Positions 1 to 5,609 of a DNA stretch of 9,874 nt are shown here, in pieces. Under the pieces are notes generated by a model. It was given only the letters and a program-made list of their open reading frames with translations. It made no database searches and was not told where the DNA came from. The stretch covers positions 1 through 9,874 of the forward strand of contig JAEUMC010000120.1 in the NCBI GenBank assembly GCA_016793415.1. Direction: 5' to 3'. This DNA comes from Devosia sp. (GTDB lineage Bacteria > Pseudomonadota > Alphaproteobacteria > Rhizobiales > Devosiaceae). The position numbers and the translations under genes are program-made. Numbering within the stretch: the first letter of the stretch is position 1; each line of letters begins with the position of its first letter.

Positions 1-2
1 AA

Positions 3-92
3 GCTCGCCGCCAAATCACCGACGCCGCCTACTACGCAACAGCCCCCTCTGGGGAGAGGGCCGGGGTGAGGGGCGCCAAACGCTCGGCCTAG
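3..92 (+). CDS. Possible C-terminal end of a rightward gene (partial)
   Basis: An open frame enters from the left edge and stops at TAG (90-92), giving about 29 residues beginning ARRQITDAAYYAT. Third positions of its first dozen codons are mostly C, as expected for coding DNA in this genome, while the other two forward frames look worse. The last half of the frame runs through the C-rich repeat at 43-73, so the tail may be read-through into a repeat. Its stop would share CTAG (89-92) with the stop of gluQRS on the other strand. The fragment is too short for a family to be recognised. It may be chance, because the repeat has no stop in this frame. Confidence 0.3.
   Translation, partial: ARRQITDAAYYATAPSGERAGVRGAKRSA
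43..73. repeat. C-rich palindromic intergenic repeat
   Basis: The element holds CCCTCT (45-50), a GGGG loop and AGAGGG (55-60), a perfect 6-bp stem, followed by CCGGGGTGAGGGG. On the minus strand it reads as the CCCCTCACCC...CCTCTCCCC type of short repeat that is scattered between genes in many alphaproteobacteria. The repeat class is assigned from memory. It sits just past the stop of gluQRS and could also act as a weak bidirectional transcription stop, though no T run follows. Confidence 0.5.
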
Positions 93-934
93 AACCCCAA
101 CTCCCGCCGAACCTCCGCCGCCGTCAGCCCCGCTTCGCGCAGGCTCCTGAGCGATGTGGAGCCTTTCGACTTGCTGAGCTTCTTGCCCTCCGCATCGAGG
201 ATCAGCTTGTGGAAGGTGTAGAGCGGCGAACTGAGGCCGAGCAGCATCTGCAACAGTACGTGGATATCGGTCGAAGGCTCCATGTCGCGGCCGCGGGTGA
301 CATGGGTGATGCCCTGCGCGTCGTCGTCGATCACCACGCTGAGATGGTAGCTGGTCGGGGTCCCCTTGCGCTGCAGCACCACATCGCCCCAGCGCTCCGG
401 CCGGGCGTAGCGGATCTGTGGGCGATCCGCCGGGGTGGGGCCGGCGACGCTGTAGGTCAGCAGCCCGGTCAGCGCCATCGCCTCATCGGTCTTCAGCCGC
501 CAGTTCGCCACCCGTCCTTCGGCAAAGCGCTGCTTCACCTCGGCTGCGGACAGGTGCCGGCAGGTGCCGGGATAGAGCGGCGCGCCGTCCGGGTCGGTGC
601 CGGTGGAAGAGGCGGCCAGTTCGGTGCGTGAGCAGAAGCAGGGGTAGAGCAGGTCACGCGCCTTCAGCCGATCGGCTGCGGCGGCATAAAGCGGGAAGCG
701 GGTGGATTGCCGCAGCACCGGCTCTTCCCAGCTGAGGCCGAGCCAGGCGAGATCGGCAAAGATCGCCTCGGTGAATTCCGGCTTGCTTCGGGTAAGGTCG
801 GTGTCTTCGATACGGATCAGAAACCGGCCACCCAGTGCCTCGGCCCAGACCGAGGTGAACAGCGCCGAATAGGCGTGCCCCAGATGCAGCAAGCCATTAG
901 GGCTCGGGGCGAAGCGGAGGACAGGTCTGAGCAT
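89..934 (-). CDS. gluQRS: Glutamyl-Q tRNA(Asp) synthetase
   Basis: This is a truncated class I glutamyl-tRNA synthetase paralogue. The family activates glutamate without tRNA and transfers it to the queuosine base at the wobble position of tRNA-Asp in the cytoplasm. The 281-residue protein has only the catalytic domain, as usual for the family. It carries the HIGH-type motif HLGH (17-20), RIEDTD (41-46), and the KMSKS-type motif KLSKS (252-256). Cys99, Cys101, Tyr121 and Cys125 match the zinc site described for the E. coli enzyme, which a discriminating GluRS would not show in this form. The ATG at 932-934 is the only good start, since an in-frame stop lies 12 bases before it. No clear Shine-Dalgarno sequence precedes it. 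The alkA-like gene runs divergently only 30 bp away. Confidence 0.93.
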   Translation of the reverse strand: MLRPVLRFAPSPNGLLHLGHAYSALFTSVWAEALGGRFLIRIEDTDLTRSKPEFTEAIFADLAWLGLSWEEPVLRQSTRFPLYAAAADRLKARDLLYPCFCSRTELAASSTGTDPDGAPLYPGTCRHLSAAEVKQRFAEGRVANWRLKTDEAMALTGLLTYSVAGPTPADRPQIRYARPERWGDVVLQRKGTPTSYHLSVVIDDDAQGITHVTRGRDMEPSTDIHVLLQMLLGLSSPLYTFHKLILDAEGKKLSKSKGSTSLRSLREAGLTAAEVRRELGF

Positions 935-952
935 GACAAACTGCTACCACGT

Positions 953-957
953 AAGGA
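953..957 (+). promoter_or_regulatory. Ribosome-binding site that decides the TTG start of alkA
   Basis: AAGGA lies 7 bases before TTG (965-967). No other start codon near this point is in frame, so this site is the main argument for a TTG initiator. Confidence 0.6.
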
Positions 958-964
958 CATTTCT

Positions 965-1609
965 TTGACAGACCGTCTCGATACGCCTCAGGCGCTGCAG
1001 CGCCAGCTCGGCGCCCTGATTGAGCTCGATCCGCGTCTGGGCGGCGTTGCCGAACGGGCCGGCGCATTCGAAATCCGCCGCTCGCCCGGCGGCTTCGAGG
1101 GGCTGGCGCGGATCGTCACCGGGCAGCAGGTCTCGACCGCCAGCGCCGATGCGATCTGGGGTCGCTTTGCGCAACTGGAGGGCGCGCTGGACCCGGTCGG
1201 CTACCTGAAACTCAGCGAGGAGGCGGTGCGTGGCGCCGGACAATCGGGCGGCAAGTACCGGACGTTGCGCGGTCTCGCCGAAGCCATCGCCGCCGGCAGC
1301 GTCGACTTCGCGCATCTTGCCGAACTGCCGGCCGACGAAGCGATCGCGGCGCTGACCCGGCTCAAGGGCATCGGGCCGTGGACCGCCGAGATCTATCTGA
1401 TGTTCTCGGCCGCCCATCCCGACATCTTTCCGGCAGGCGATGTCGCCCTGCAGCGGGCCGCCGAGTGGGCGTTCGGGCTTGACGACAAGCCAGCGGTGAA
1501 GGACTTGATCGCGATGGCGCGGGGCTGGTCGCCCTATCGCTCCACTGCCGCATTGCTGCTGTGGCGTTTCTACCGCGCGGTGCGGAACAAGGAAGGATTG
1601 TCGATCTGA
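965..1609 (+). CDS. alkA: DNA-3-methyladenine glycosylase II (AlkA-type, HhH-GPD)
   Basis: The product removes alkylated bases such as 3-methyladenine from DNA in base-excision repair. I chose the TTG at 965 because AAGGA (953-957) lies 7 bases upstream and the family-like sequence begins there. An in-frame ATG at 707 would add 86 residues lying wholly antisense to gluQRS. The resulting 214-residue protein has the helix-hairpin-helix LKGIGPWTAE (133-142) followed by the Gly/Pro-Asp loop IFPAGDVALQ, where Asp159 is the expected catalytic aspartate. It is shorter than E. coli AlkA and lacks most of that protein's N-terminal domain, which is common in this branch. The stop TGA overlaps the ATG of the esterase gene by one base, so the two are probably co-transcribed and translationally coupled. 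The promoter must lie within gluQRS or the 30-bp gap. Confidence 0.88.
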   Translation: MTDRLDTPQALQRQLGALIELDPRLGGVAERAGAFEIRRSPGGFEGLARIVTGQQVSTASADAIWGRFAQLEGALDPVGYLKLSEEAVRGAGQSGGKYRTLRGLAEAIAAGSVDFAHLAELPADEAIAALTRLKGIGPWTAEIYLMFSAAHPDIFPAGDVALQRAAEWAFGLDDKPAVKDLIAMARGWSPYRSTAALLLWRFYRAVRNKEGLSI

Positions 1610-2253
1610 TGGCCAAGCTCTCCGGCCCGATGCTGCCGCCCAAGAGCGGTGGCGCCCCGAAACAGGCGGTGATCCTGCTGCACGGCTATGGCGCCGACGG
1701 CAGTGACCTGATCGGGCTCGGCCACCATTGGGGGCCGCTGTTGCCCGATGCACTGTTCATTGCGCCGAACGCGCCGACGCCATGCGCCGGCAACCCGTTC
1801 GGCTTCGAGTGGTTTCCGCTGGCGGTCGATCGCATCGCCGGCCGCATCGAAGGGGCAAAGACCGCCGCGCCCGTGATCATCGAGTTTCTCACCGACCTGT
1901 GGGCGCAGACCGAGATCAAACCGGCGGACACCTTCCTTGTCGGCTTCTCGCAAGGGGCGATGATGGCGCTCAACGTCGGCACGGCGCTGCCGCGACCGGT
2001 CAGAGGCATCGTGGCGTTCTCGGGTGCGTTCGTTCCGGCCGATGGCTTTCCGGCAATCGACAAGCCGCCGGTGGCGCTGATTCACGGCGACCTCGACCAG
2101 GTGGTCGACCCCGCGCTGAGTCGGCAGGCGGCGACCGAGCTGACGGCTGCCGGGTTCGACGTCGCGCTGCATATTTCGCCGGGCACGGCGCACGGCATTG
2201 CGCCGGATGGGCTGGATTTCGCCACCTCGTTCATGTTGGCGCAGAACGGCTGA
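1609..2253 (+). CDS. Alpha/beta-hydrolase carboxylesterase/phospholipase
   Basis: This is a cytoplasmic serine hydrolase of the phospholipase/carboxylesterase family (Abhydrolase_2, COG0400), whose members cleave short acyl esters and lysophospholipids. The 214-residue protein has an LLHGYGADGSDL oxyanion-side motif (23-34), the nucleophile elbow GFSQG with Ser114, HGDLDQVV with Asp163, and TAHG with His195. The triad is complete and correctly spaced for the family, and there is no signal peptide. The ATG at 1609 overlaps the glycosylase stop as TGATG, with GGAAGGA at 1591-1597 as ribosome-binding site. The substrate cannot be told from sequence, and pairing with a DNA-repair gene does not suggest one. 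No terminator with a T run is visible downstream. Confidence 0.9.
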   Translation: MAKLSGPMLPPKSGGAPKQAVILLHGYGADGSDLIGLGHHWGPLLPDALFIAPNAPTPCAGNPFGFEWFPLAVDRIAGRIEGAKTAAPVIIEFLTDLWAQTEIKPADTFLVGFSQGAMMALNVGTALPRPVRGIVAFSGAFVPADGFPAIDKPPVALIHGDLDQVVDPALSRQAATELTAAGFDVALHISPGTAHGIAPDGLDFATSFMLAQNG

Positions 2254-2271
2254 GCAAAGACCGAATGGCGC

Positions 2272-2301
2272 TTCACAGCCATGTCACAGTCGGCATAGAA
2301 T
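2272..2301 (+). promoter_or_regulatory. Candidate promoter for the HNH gene
   Basis: TTCACA (2272-2277) and TAGAAT (2296-2301) each match the sigma-70 consensus at five of six positions, with an 18-base spacer. They sit in the 93-bp gap after the esterase stop and about 45 bases before the GTG start of the HNH gene. This suggests the HNH gene is transcribed on its own. Confidence 0.42.
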
Positions 2302-2346
2302 ATTGCTGATCATGACTGGCCGCGATTCCCGTTCGGGGGGCGACAA

Positions 2347-2904
2347 GTGACAGTACATGTGTCGCTTGAGAATAGCCCCGCTCTGGTGCTGAATGCCGAT
2401 TACAGGCCGCTCAGCTACTATCCCTTGTCGCTTTGGTCCTGGCAGGACGCGATCAAGGCGATCTGCCTTGATCGGGTGCATGTGGTCTCCAACTACGACC
2501 GGGTGATCAAGTCGCCGAGCTTCGAGATGCTGCTGCCCAGCGTCGTCTCGCTCAAGGATTACGTGAAGCCGGCACGGCACCCCGCCTTCACCCGCTTCAA
2601 TGTGTTCCTGCGCGACAAGTTCCAGTGCCAGTATTGCGGTGCACGGGACGACCTTACCTTCGACCATGTGATCCCGCGCTCGAAGGGCGGTCGCACCACC
2701 TGGGAGAACGTCGTCGCGGCGTGCGCGCCGTGCAACCTCAGGAAGGCCAACCGGCTGCCGCGCGAGATCAAGATGTTCCCGATGCAGGAGCCGTTCCAGC
2801 CGACGGTGCACGACCTGCACAATAACGGCCGGGCCTTCCCGCCCAACCACCTGCATCAGAGCTGGCTCGACTACCTCTACTGGGACATCGAGCTCGAGCC
2901 CTGA
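2347..2904 (+). CDS. HNH endonuclease family protein
   Basis: The 185-residue protein has a complete HNH nuclease domain in its C-terminal half (about 85-137). Cys94-x2-Cys97 and Cys126-x2-Cys129 form the usual zinc knuckle, FDHVIPRSKGG carries Asp106-His107, and Asn121 and Asn130 supply the remaining HNH positions. The family nicks or cuts DNA using one metal ion. The N-terminal 80 residues (LNADYRPLSYYPLSLWSW and following) resemble the lead-in of stand-alone HNH proteins found widely in alphaproteobacterial chromosomes, whose role is unknown to me. The GTG at 2347 is the only reasonable start, preceded by a G-rich stretch (2336-2341). No methyltransferase, integrase or phage gene is near, so neither restriction nor homing is supported. 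No toxin motif or immunity gene is seen. Confidence 0.85.
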   Translation: MTVHVSLENSPALVLNADYRPLSYYPLSLWSWQDAIKAICLDRVHVVSNYDRVIKSPSFEMLLPSVVSLKDYVKPARHPAFTRFNVFLRDKFQCQYCGARDDLTFDHVIPRSKGGRTTWENVVAACAPCNLRKANRLPREIKMFPMQEPFQPTVHDLHNNGRAFPPNHLHQSWLDYLYWDIELEP

Positions 2905-2907
2905 GGC

Positions 2908-2937
2908 TGGACGCCGGGTCTGCGAATAACTATTATT
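2908..2937 (+). promoter_or_regulatory. Candidate promoter and operator of parDE
   Basis: TGGACG (2908-2913), a 17-base spacer and TATTAT (2931-2936) form a plausible sigma-70 promoter. An inverted repeat, AATAA (2925-2929) and TTATT (2933-2937) with a 3-base spacer, covers the -10 element. ParD-type antitoxins are ribbon-helix-helix repressors that bind such short palindromes at their own promoter, so this is a reasonable autoregulatory operator. The local A/T richness stands out from the surrounding DNA. Confidence 0.42.
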
Positions 2938-2962
2938 GGCAGGCGAACCGACGGAGGCCGAT

Positions 2963-3247
2963 ATGGCGATCAGTGCAGATCTGGGCGCGAACCTCGAAGC
3001 GGTGGTCGAGGACCTGGTCAAGAACGGCCGCTACAACTCCAAGAGCGAAGTGCTGCGCGAGGGCGTGCGGTTGGTGCAGGAGCGCGAGGCGGCGCTCCGG
3101 CGGCTTGATGCTGCGTTGGCACGAGGGCTGGCTGACGTTGAAGCTGGGCGCACCCGACCGGCGGAGGAGGTCTTTGCTGAGTTGAGGGCGAGGTATCAAG
3201 CGATGGCGGATGCTGAAGATGAAGTACCGCGTCGACGTATCGGCTGA
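2963..3247 (+). CDS. parD: Type II antitoxin, ParD/CopG family
   Basis: This small antitoxin should bind and neutralise the ParE-like toxin encoded immediately downstream and repress the shared promoter. The 94-residue protein begins MAISADLGANLE. It carries the ParD signature NGRYNSKSEVLREGVRLVQE (21-40), the ribbon-helix-helix DNA-binding part. A charged, probably disordered C-terminal region (about 42-90) follows, which normally wraps the toxin. The ATG at 2963 is chosen because GGAGG (2953-2957) precedes it by 5 bases. A TTG at 2936 would extend it by nine residues into the promoter region. Its 3' end overlaps the toxin gene by 38 bases, typical of such pairs. Confidence 0.9.
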   Translation: MAISADLGANLEAVVEDLVKNGRYNSKSEVLREGVRLVQEREAALRRLDAALARGLADVEAGRTRPAEEVFAELRARYQAMADAEDEVPRRRIG

Positions 3248-3527
3248 AGCCCGCCTAGAACTCATTGGTGTTCTTGACTACCTCGCCGATGAAGTGAGTG
3301 CGCGTGCAGCAGTTCAGGTCGTCGACAGACTGTCCAGCGCGATCGCTGACTTGGGAGACAATGCACTAAGATACCAGTTGGTCCCATGGCGCGAGGGGAG
3401 TGGTATTCGTCGGCGCGTGGTCGGGAGCTACAACGTCTACTATGTTGTCAGCGACGACGTGGTGAGCGTTCTCCACGTTCTCCACGGCGCTCGGGATCAC
3501 GAGCAGCTTCTGTTCCCCGAGGACTAG
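3210..3527 (+). CDS. parE: Type II toxin, RelE/ParE family
   Basis: This is the toxin partner of the upstream antitoxin. The 105-residue protein fits the RelE/ParE fold: N-terminal strand MKYRVDVSAEA, a helical hairpin (about 14-50), then the strand-rich half with GIRRRVVGSYNVYYVVSDD (65-83) and VLHVLHGARD (87-96). The Arg-Asp ending of the last strand is typical of ParE. ParE proteins usually act on DNA gyrase and RelE proteins on mRNA at the ribosome. The sequence favours ParE but does not prove the target. ATG at 3219 (three residues shorter) is an equally plausible start; neither has a strong ribosome-binding site, suggesting coupling to the antitoxin. Codons such as cta, ctt, gtt and act are more frequent than in neighbours, hinting at transfer. 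Its stop shares CTAG with that of dsbB. Confidence 0.88.
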   Translation: MLKMKYRVDVSAEARLELIGVLDYLADEVSARAAVQVVDRLSSAIADLGDNALRYQLVPWREGSGIRRRVVGSYNVYYVVSDDVVSVLHVLHGARDHEQLLFPED

Positions 3528-4027
3528 CCCTTCCGGCCTTTGAGCAACACGGTGCCGAGCATCACGACGATCGCCGCCGAGATCAGCGTGTTGGCGCCGG
3601 CGAGCGTTACGCCGAACAGGCTGAACTGGATCTTGTCGCAGGGGACGACCCGCGCGGCATTGATGTTGGTGAGGTCGGAAAAGCTCACATCGACGCCGGT
3701 GCCGGTGCAGGCGGTAGGGCCGGGCCAGAAGCCGTACTCGACGCCGGCATGGTAGCCGGCGAGATAGGTCGACCAGACGAAGGTCAAGAGCACCAGCACG
3801 ATGCCGACATACCAGACGGCGCGTGGCAGCCGGCGCCACAGGATCAGCACCAGTGCGAGGAGCGGCAGCCCCCAATAGTAGGGCAGGCGCTGCTCGAGGC
3901 AGAGCTCGCACGGCACCAGCCCGCCGAACAGCTGCGAGCCCCAGGCGCCGGCAATGGTGGCAAGACCCAGGACGAACGAGATCGTCGCCAGCAGGCGGGA
4001 ACGATCGGCGGTAAGGCTGGTGGTCAC
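3524..4027 (-). CDS. dsbB: Disulfide bond formation protein B (DsbB family)
   Basis: This inner-membrane protein reoxidises the periplasmic thiol oxidase DsbA and passes electrons to quinone. The 167-residue protein has four hydrophobic segments (about 11-31, 47-64, 70-89 and 141-162). The first cysteine pair is in PCELC (Cys40, Cys43), just after the first membrane segment, and is followed by the conserved LEQRLPYYWGL. The second periplasmic loop holds Cys107 and Cys130, with VPCDKIQFSLFGVTLAGAN after it, as in DsbB. All four redox cysteines are therefore present. The start is GTG at 4025-4027, with GGAG 7 bases upstream. The DUF72 gene lies 77 bp upstream on the same strand. The 3' end overlaps the ParE toxin stop by 4 bases, with no room for a terminator. 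Confidence 0.92.
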   Translation of the reverse strand: MTTSLTADRSRLLATISFVLGLATIAGAWGSQLFGGLVPCELCLEQRLPYYWGLPLLALVLILWRRLPRAVWYVGIVLVLLTFVWSTYLAGYHAGVEYGFWPGPTACTGTGVDVSFSDLTNINAARVVPCDKIQFSLFGVTLAGANTLISAAIVVMLGTVLLKGRKG

Positions 4028-4054
4028 GGTGACGCTCCTATGCGGATGGGCGCC

Positions 4055-4082
4055 ATATTCTCGGGCGCGGGCCCCAAGTCAA
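4055..4082 (-). promoter_or_regulatory. Candidate promoter of dsbB
   Basis: On the minus strand TTGACT (4077-4082) is followed, after 16 bases, by GAATAT (4055-4060). The -35 matches at five of six positions but the -10 at only three. It lies in the 77-bp gap between the DUF72 stop and the dsbB start, so dsbB may be transcribed separately from the DUF72 gene. Confidence 0.33.
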
Positions 4083-4104
4083 CTTAAGCCCGCTCACGAG
4101 ATCG

Positions 4105-4977
4105 TCACTCGCCGCCTGGTCCGGTGAGACCGAGCTGCGCCATGACGGCTCGGGCATTGTCGGGTGCGTGTTCCTTGTCGGTCGAGACGAAGAAGGCGAA
4201 GACGTCGCGCGGCGGAGGGCTGGCTTCTGCAGCCGTGACGTAGGGACCGCCGGCAACCGGCTTGCCCTCGGCCCAGGATTTCAGCCAGCCGGCACGGACC
4301 TCGCGCTCGGCGAGCGCATAGCTCTCCTTGCCCGGGGCGCCCTGCAGGCGGGCGTAGGAGAAGTCGGCGGTCTGGTCGATATAGGCCCACTCCGCGGTGT
4401 CGGCGACAACGAGGGCGACGTTGTATGCCCTGAGCTGAGCGATGAAGCGCGGATCGGCAAAACTCTCGTGCCGCACTTCGATGGCGTGACGCACCCGGAT
4501 GATGCCGGTGGCGTCGAGATAGGGCGGATTCTTGCCGTAGTCGGTCTTTCCAGCCAGGGCAACGAGCGCCTCCGGCGTCTGCGGCAGCAGGGAGAGGAAG
4601 GCTTCCATCCGGTCGGGATCGTATTTGCTGTTGCCCGGCAGTTGCCAGCAGAAGGGCCCGAGCTTTTTGCCCAGCGCCATGACACCCGAAGCGAAGAAGT
4701 TGGCGAGCGGCAGCTCGACATCCTTCAGCCGCTTGATGTGGGTCACCAACTGGTGGGCCTTCACGGTGAAGACGAAATCGTCCGGGGTCTGGCTGGCCCA
4801 GTTCTCGAAACTGGCGGCCTTCTGGTGCGAATAGAAGGTGGCGTTGATCTCGATGTTGCCGAGCCGGGCGCTGGAGTAGGCGAGCTCGTCCTTCTGCTTC
4901 AGCCCGTCGGGGTAGTAGCTCTTGCGCCAAGCCTCGAACACCCAGCCGGCAGTACCGAGCCTGATCGTTCCCGCCAT
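4105..4977 (-). CDS. DUF72 (YecE-like) family protein
   Basis: This is a 290-residue TIM-barrel-like protein of the widespread DUF72 family, whose biochemical role is not established. Visible family motifs are LGTAGW near the start (7-12), IEINATFY (42-49), FTVKAH (70-75), LGPFCWQLP (106-114), AIEVRHESF (165-173) and FSYARLQG (206-213). The length fits the family and there is no signal peptide or membrane segment, so it is probably cytoplasmic. The ATG at 4975-4977 is preceded by GGAGGA (minus strand, 4982-4987), a strong site at good spacing. The gene is divergent from the small secreted protein gene and upstream of dsbB. Context does not reveal a function. Confidence 0.88.
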   Translation of the reverse strand: MAGTIRLGTAGWVFEAWRKSYYPDGLKQKDELAYSSARLGNIEINATFYSHQKAASFENWASQTPDDFVFTVKAHQLVTHIKRLKDVELPLANFFASGVMALGKKLGPFCWQLPGNSKYDPDRMEAFLSLLPQTPEALVALAGKTDYGKNPPYLDATGIIRVRHAIEVRHESFADPRFIAQLRAYNVALVVADTAEWAYIDQTADFSYARLQGAPGKESYALAEREVRAGWLKSWAEGKPVAGGPYVTAAEASPPPRDVFAFFVSTDKEHAPDNARAVMAQLGLTGPGGE

Positions 4978-5022
4978 CGAATCCTCCGCGCGAAAAGGGA
5001 GTGCACTGTGCGTCGCGCCGGA

Positions 5023-5052
5023 TTGTCAGTCCAGAGGACTGCGGCCTAGTCT
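5023..5052 (+). promoter_or_regulatory. Weak candidate promoter with embedded inverted repeat
   Basis: TTGTCA (5023-5028) is followed after 18 bases by TAGTCT (5047-5052), a modest sigma-70-like pair pointing at the secreted-protein gene. Between them lies a perfect inverted repeat, CAGTCC (5027-5032), AGA, GGACTG (5036-5041). A regulator bound there could affect this gene or the divergent DUF72 gene. The repeat is seen directly; the regulatory role is inferred. Confidence 0.25.
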
Positions 5053-5079
5053 CATATCAAGGGAACACTGGGGGCTGAG

Positions 5080-5439
5080 ATGCGTCGAATACTTCCACTG
5101 GCGGGCGTGGTGCTGGCATTGGCGAGTCCGGCCGCCATGGCGCAGAGTATTGGCGGCGACTATGCCGTCGAAGGCACCAATCTCGACGGCTCGAGTTACG
5201 GCGGTACGGCGAAGATCGTCCTCACCAGCGAGACGACCTGCGAGATTTACTGGACCACCGGACCGTCGACGTCGCAGGGCATCTGCATGCGCAACGGCAA
5301 CGCCTTCTCGGCCGGCTATGTGATGGGCGAGGCGATCGGGCTGGTGATCTACCAGGTGATGGAGGATGGCTCGCTGGAAGGGTTGTGGACCATTGCCGGG
5401 CAGCCCGGCAGCGGCACCGAGAAACTGACGCCGCAATAG
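5080..5439 (+). CDS. Small secreted protein of unknown function
   Basis: I do not recognise this 119-residue protein. It begins with a clear Sec signal peptide: MRR, the hydrophobic stretch ILPLAGVVLALASPAA, and a likely cleavage after AMA (residue 21). The mature part of about 98 residues is rich in Gly, Ser and Thr with alternating hydrophobic residues, suggesting a small beta-sheet protein. The phrases GDYAVEGTNLDGSSYGGTAKI and LEGLWTIAG are typical of periplasmic beta proteins. Cys54 and Cys69 could form one disulfide, which the nearby DsbB-dependent system could support. It is not a lipoprotein, as no lipobox cysteine is present. The ATG at 5080 is preceded by a G-rich stretch (5072-5076). 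It ends 30 bp before the 3' end of the convergent tRNA. Confidence 0.72.
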   Translation: MRRILPLAGVVLALASPAAMAQSIGGDYAVEGTNLDGSSYGGTAKIVLTSETTCEIYWTTGPSTSQGICMRNGNAFSAGYVMGEAIGLVIYQVMEDGSLEGLWTIAGQPGSGTEKLTPQ

Positions 5440-5469
5440 CCCGGGCACGGGTCGTCGGCGAAAGGTGAT

Positions 5470-5554
5470 TGGTGCCCCCGGTCGGACTCGAACCGACATG
5501 CCTCGCGGCGGCGGATTTTGAGTCCGCTGCGTCTACCAATTCCACCACAGGGGC
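5470..5554 (-). tRNA. tRNA-Leu (anticodon CAA)
   Basis: On the minus strand this 85-base sequence folds as a class II tRNA. The acceptor stem pairs GCCCCTG (5548-5554) with CGGGGGC (5474-5480). The discriminator is A and CCA is encoded (5470-5472). The D-arm region contains TTGGTAGACGC. The anticodon stem GCGGA/TCCGC encloses loop CTCAAAA (5516-5522), with anticodon CAA at 5518-5520 reading UUG. A variable arm of leucine length and the T loop TTCGAGT follow. Structure and long variable arm agree on leucine. Confidence 0.95.
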
Positions 5555-5565
5555 GCGGGGAATGC

Positions 5566-5594
5566 CCGTAGCATCGCGCCGGGGGGAGGCGCAA
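5566..5594 (-). promoter_or_regulatory. Weak candidate promoter for tRNA-Leu
   Basis: On the minus strand TTGCGC (5589-5594), 17 bases and CTACGG (5566-5571) are placed correctly just upstream of the tRNA. Both hexamers are poor matches, so this is only a placement-based suggestion. The -35 overlaps the GAGGC-GCAA-GCCTC hairpin. Confidence 0.22.
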
Positions 5595-5599
5595 GCCTC
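5586..5599 (-). terminator. Short hairpin after the glycine-zipper gene
   Basis: GAGGC (5586-5590), GCAA loop and GCCTC (5595-5599) form a 5-bp stem about 10 bases past the stop of the leftward glycine-zipper gene. There is no T run after it on the minus strand, so termination would be weak or Rho-dependent. It is the only candidate stop between that gene and the tRNA. Confidence 0.25.
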
Positions 5600-5609
5600 A
5601 GACGTCGCT

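Noticed and set aside
1570..2193. 207-residue open frame antisense to the esterase gene
   Set aside because: It is Arg-rich shadow sequence without a domain. The forward frame has a complete Ser-Asp-His triad.
2347..3527. A defence island formed by the HNH protein and parDE
   Set aside because: Only these two common gene types are adjacent. They have separate candidate promoters, and no further defence, recombinase or phage gene is present.
5470..5554. tRNA-Leu as an integration site of a genomic island
   Set aside because: No integrase, no repeated tRNA 3' end and no island-like genes are seen in the window.
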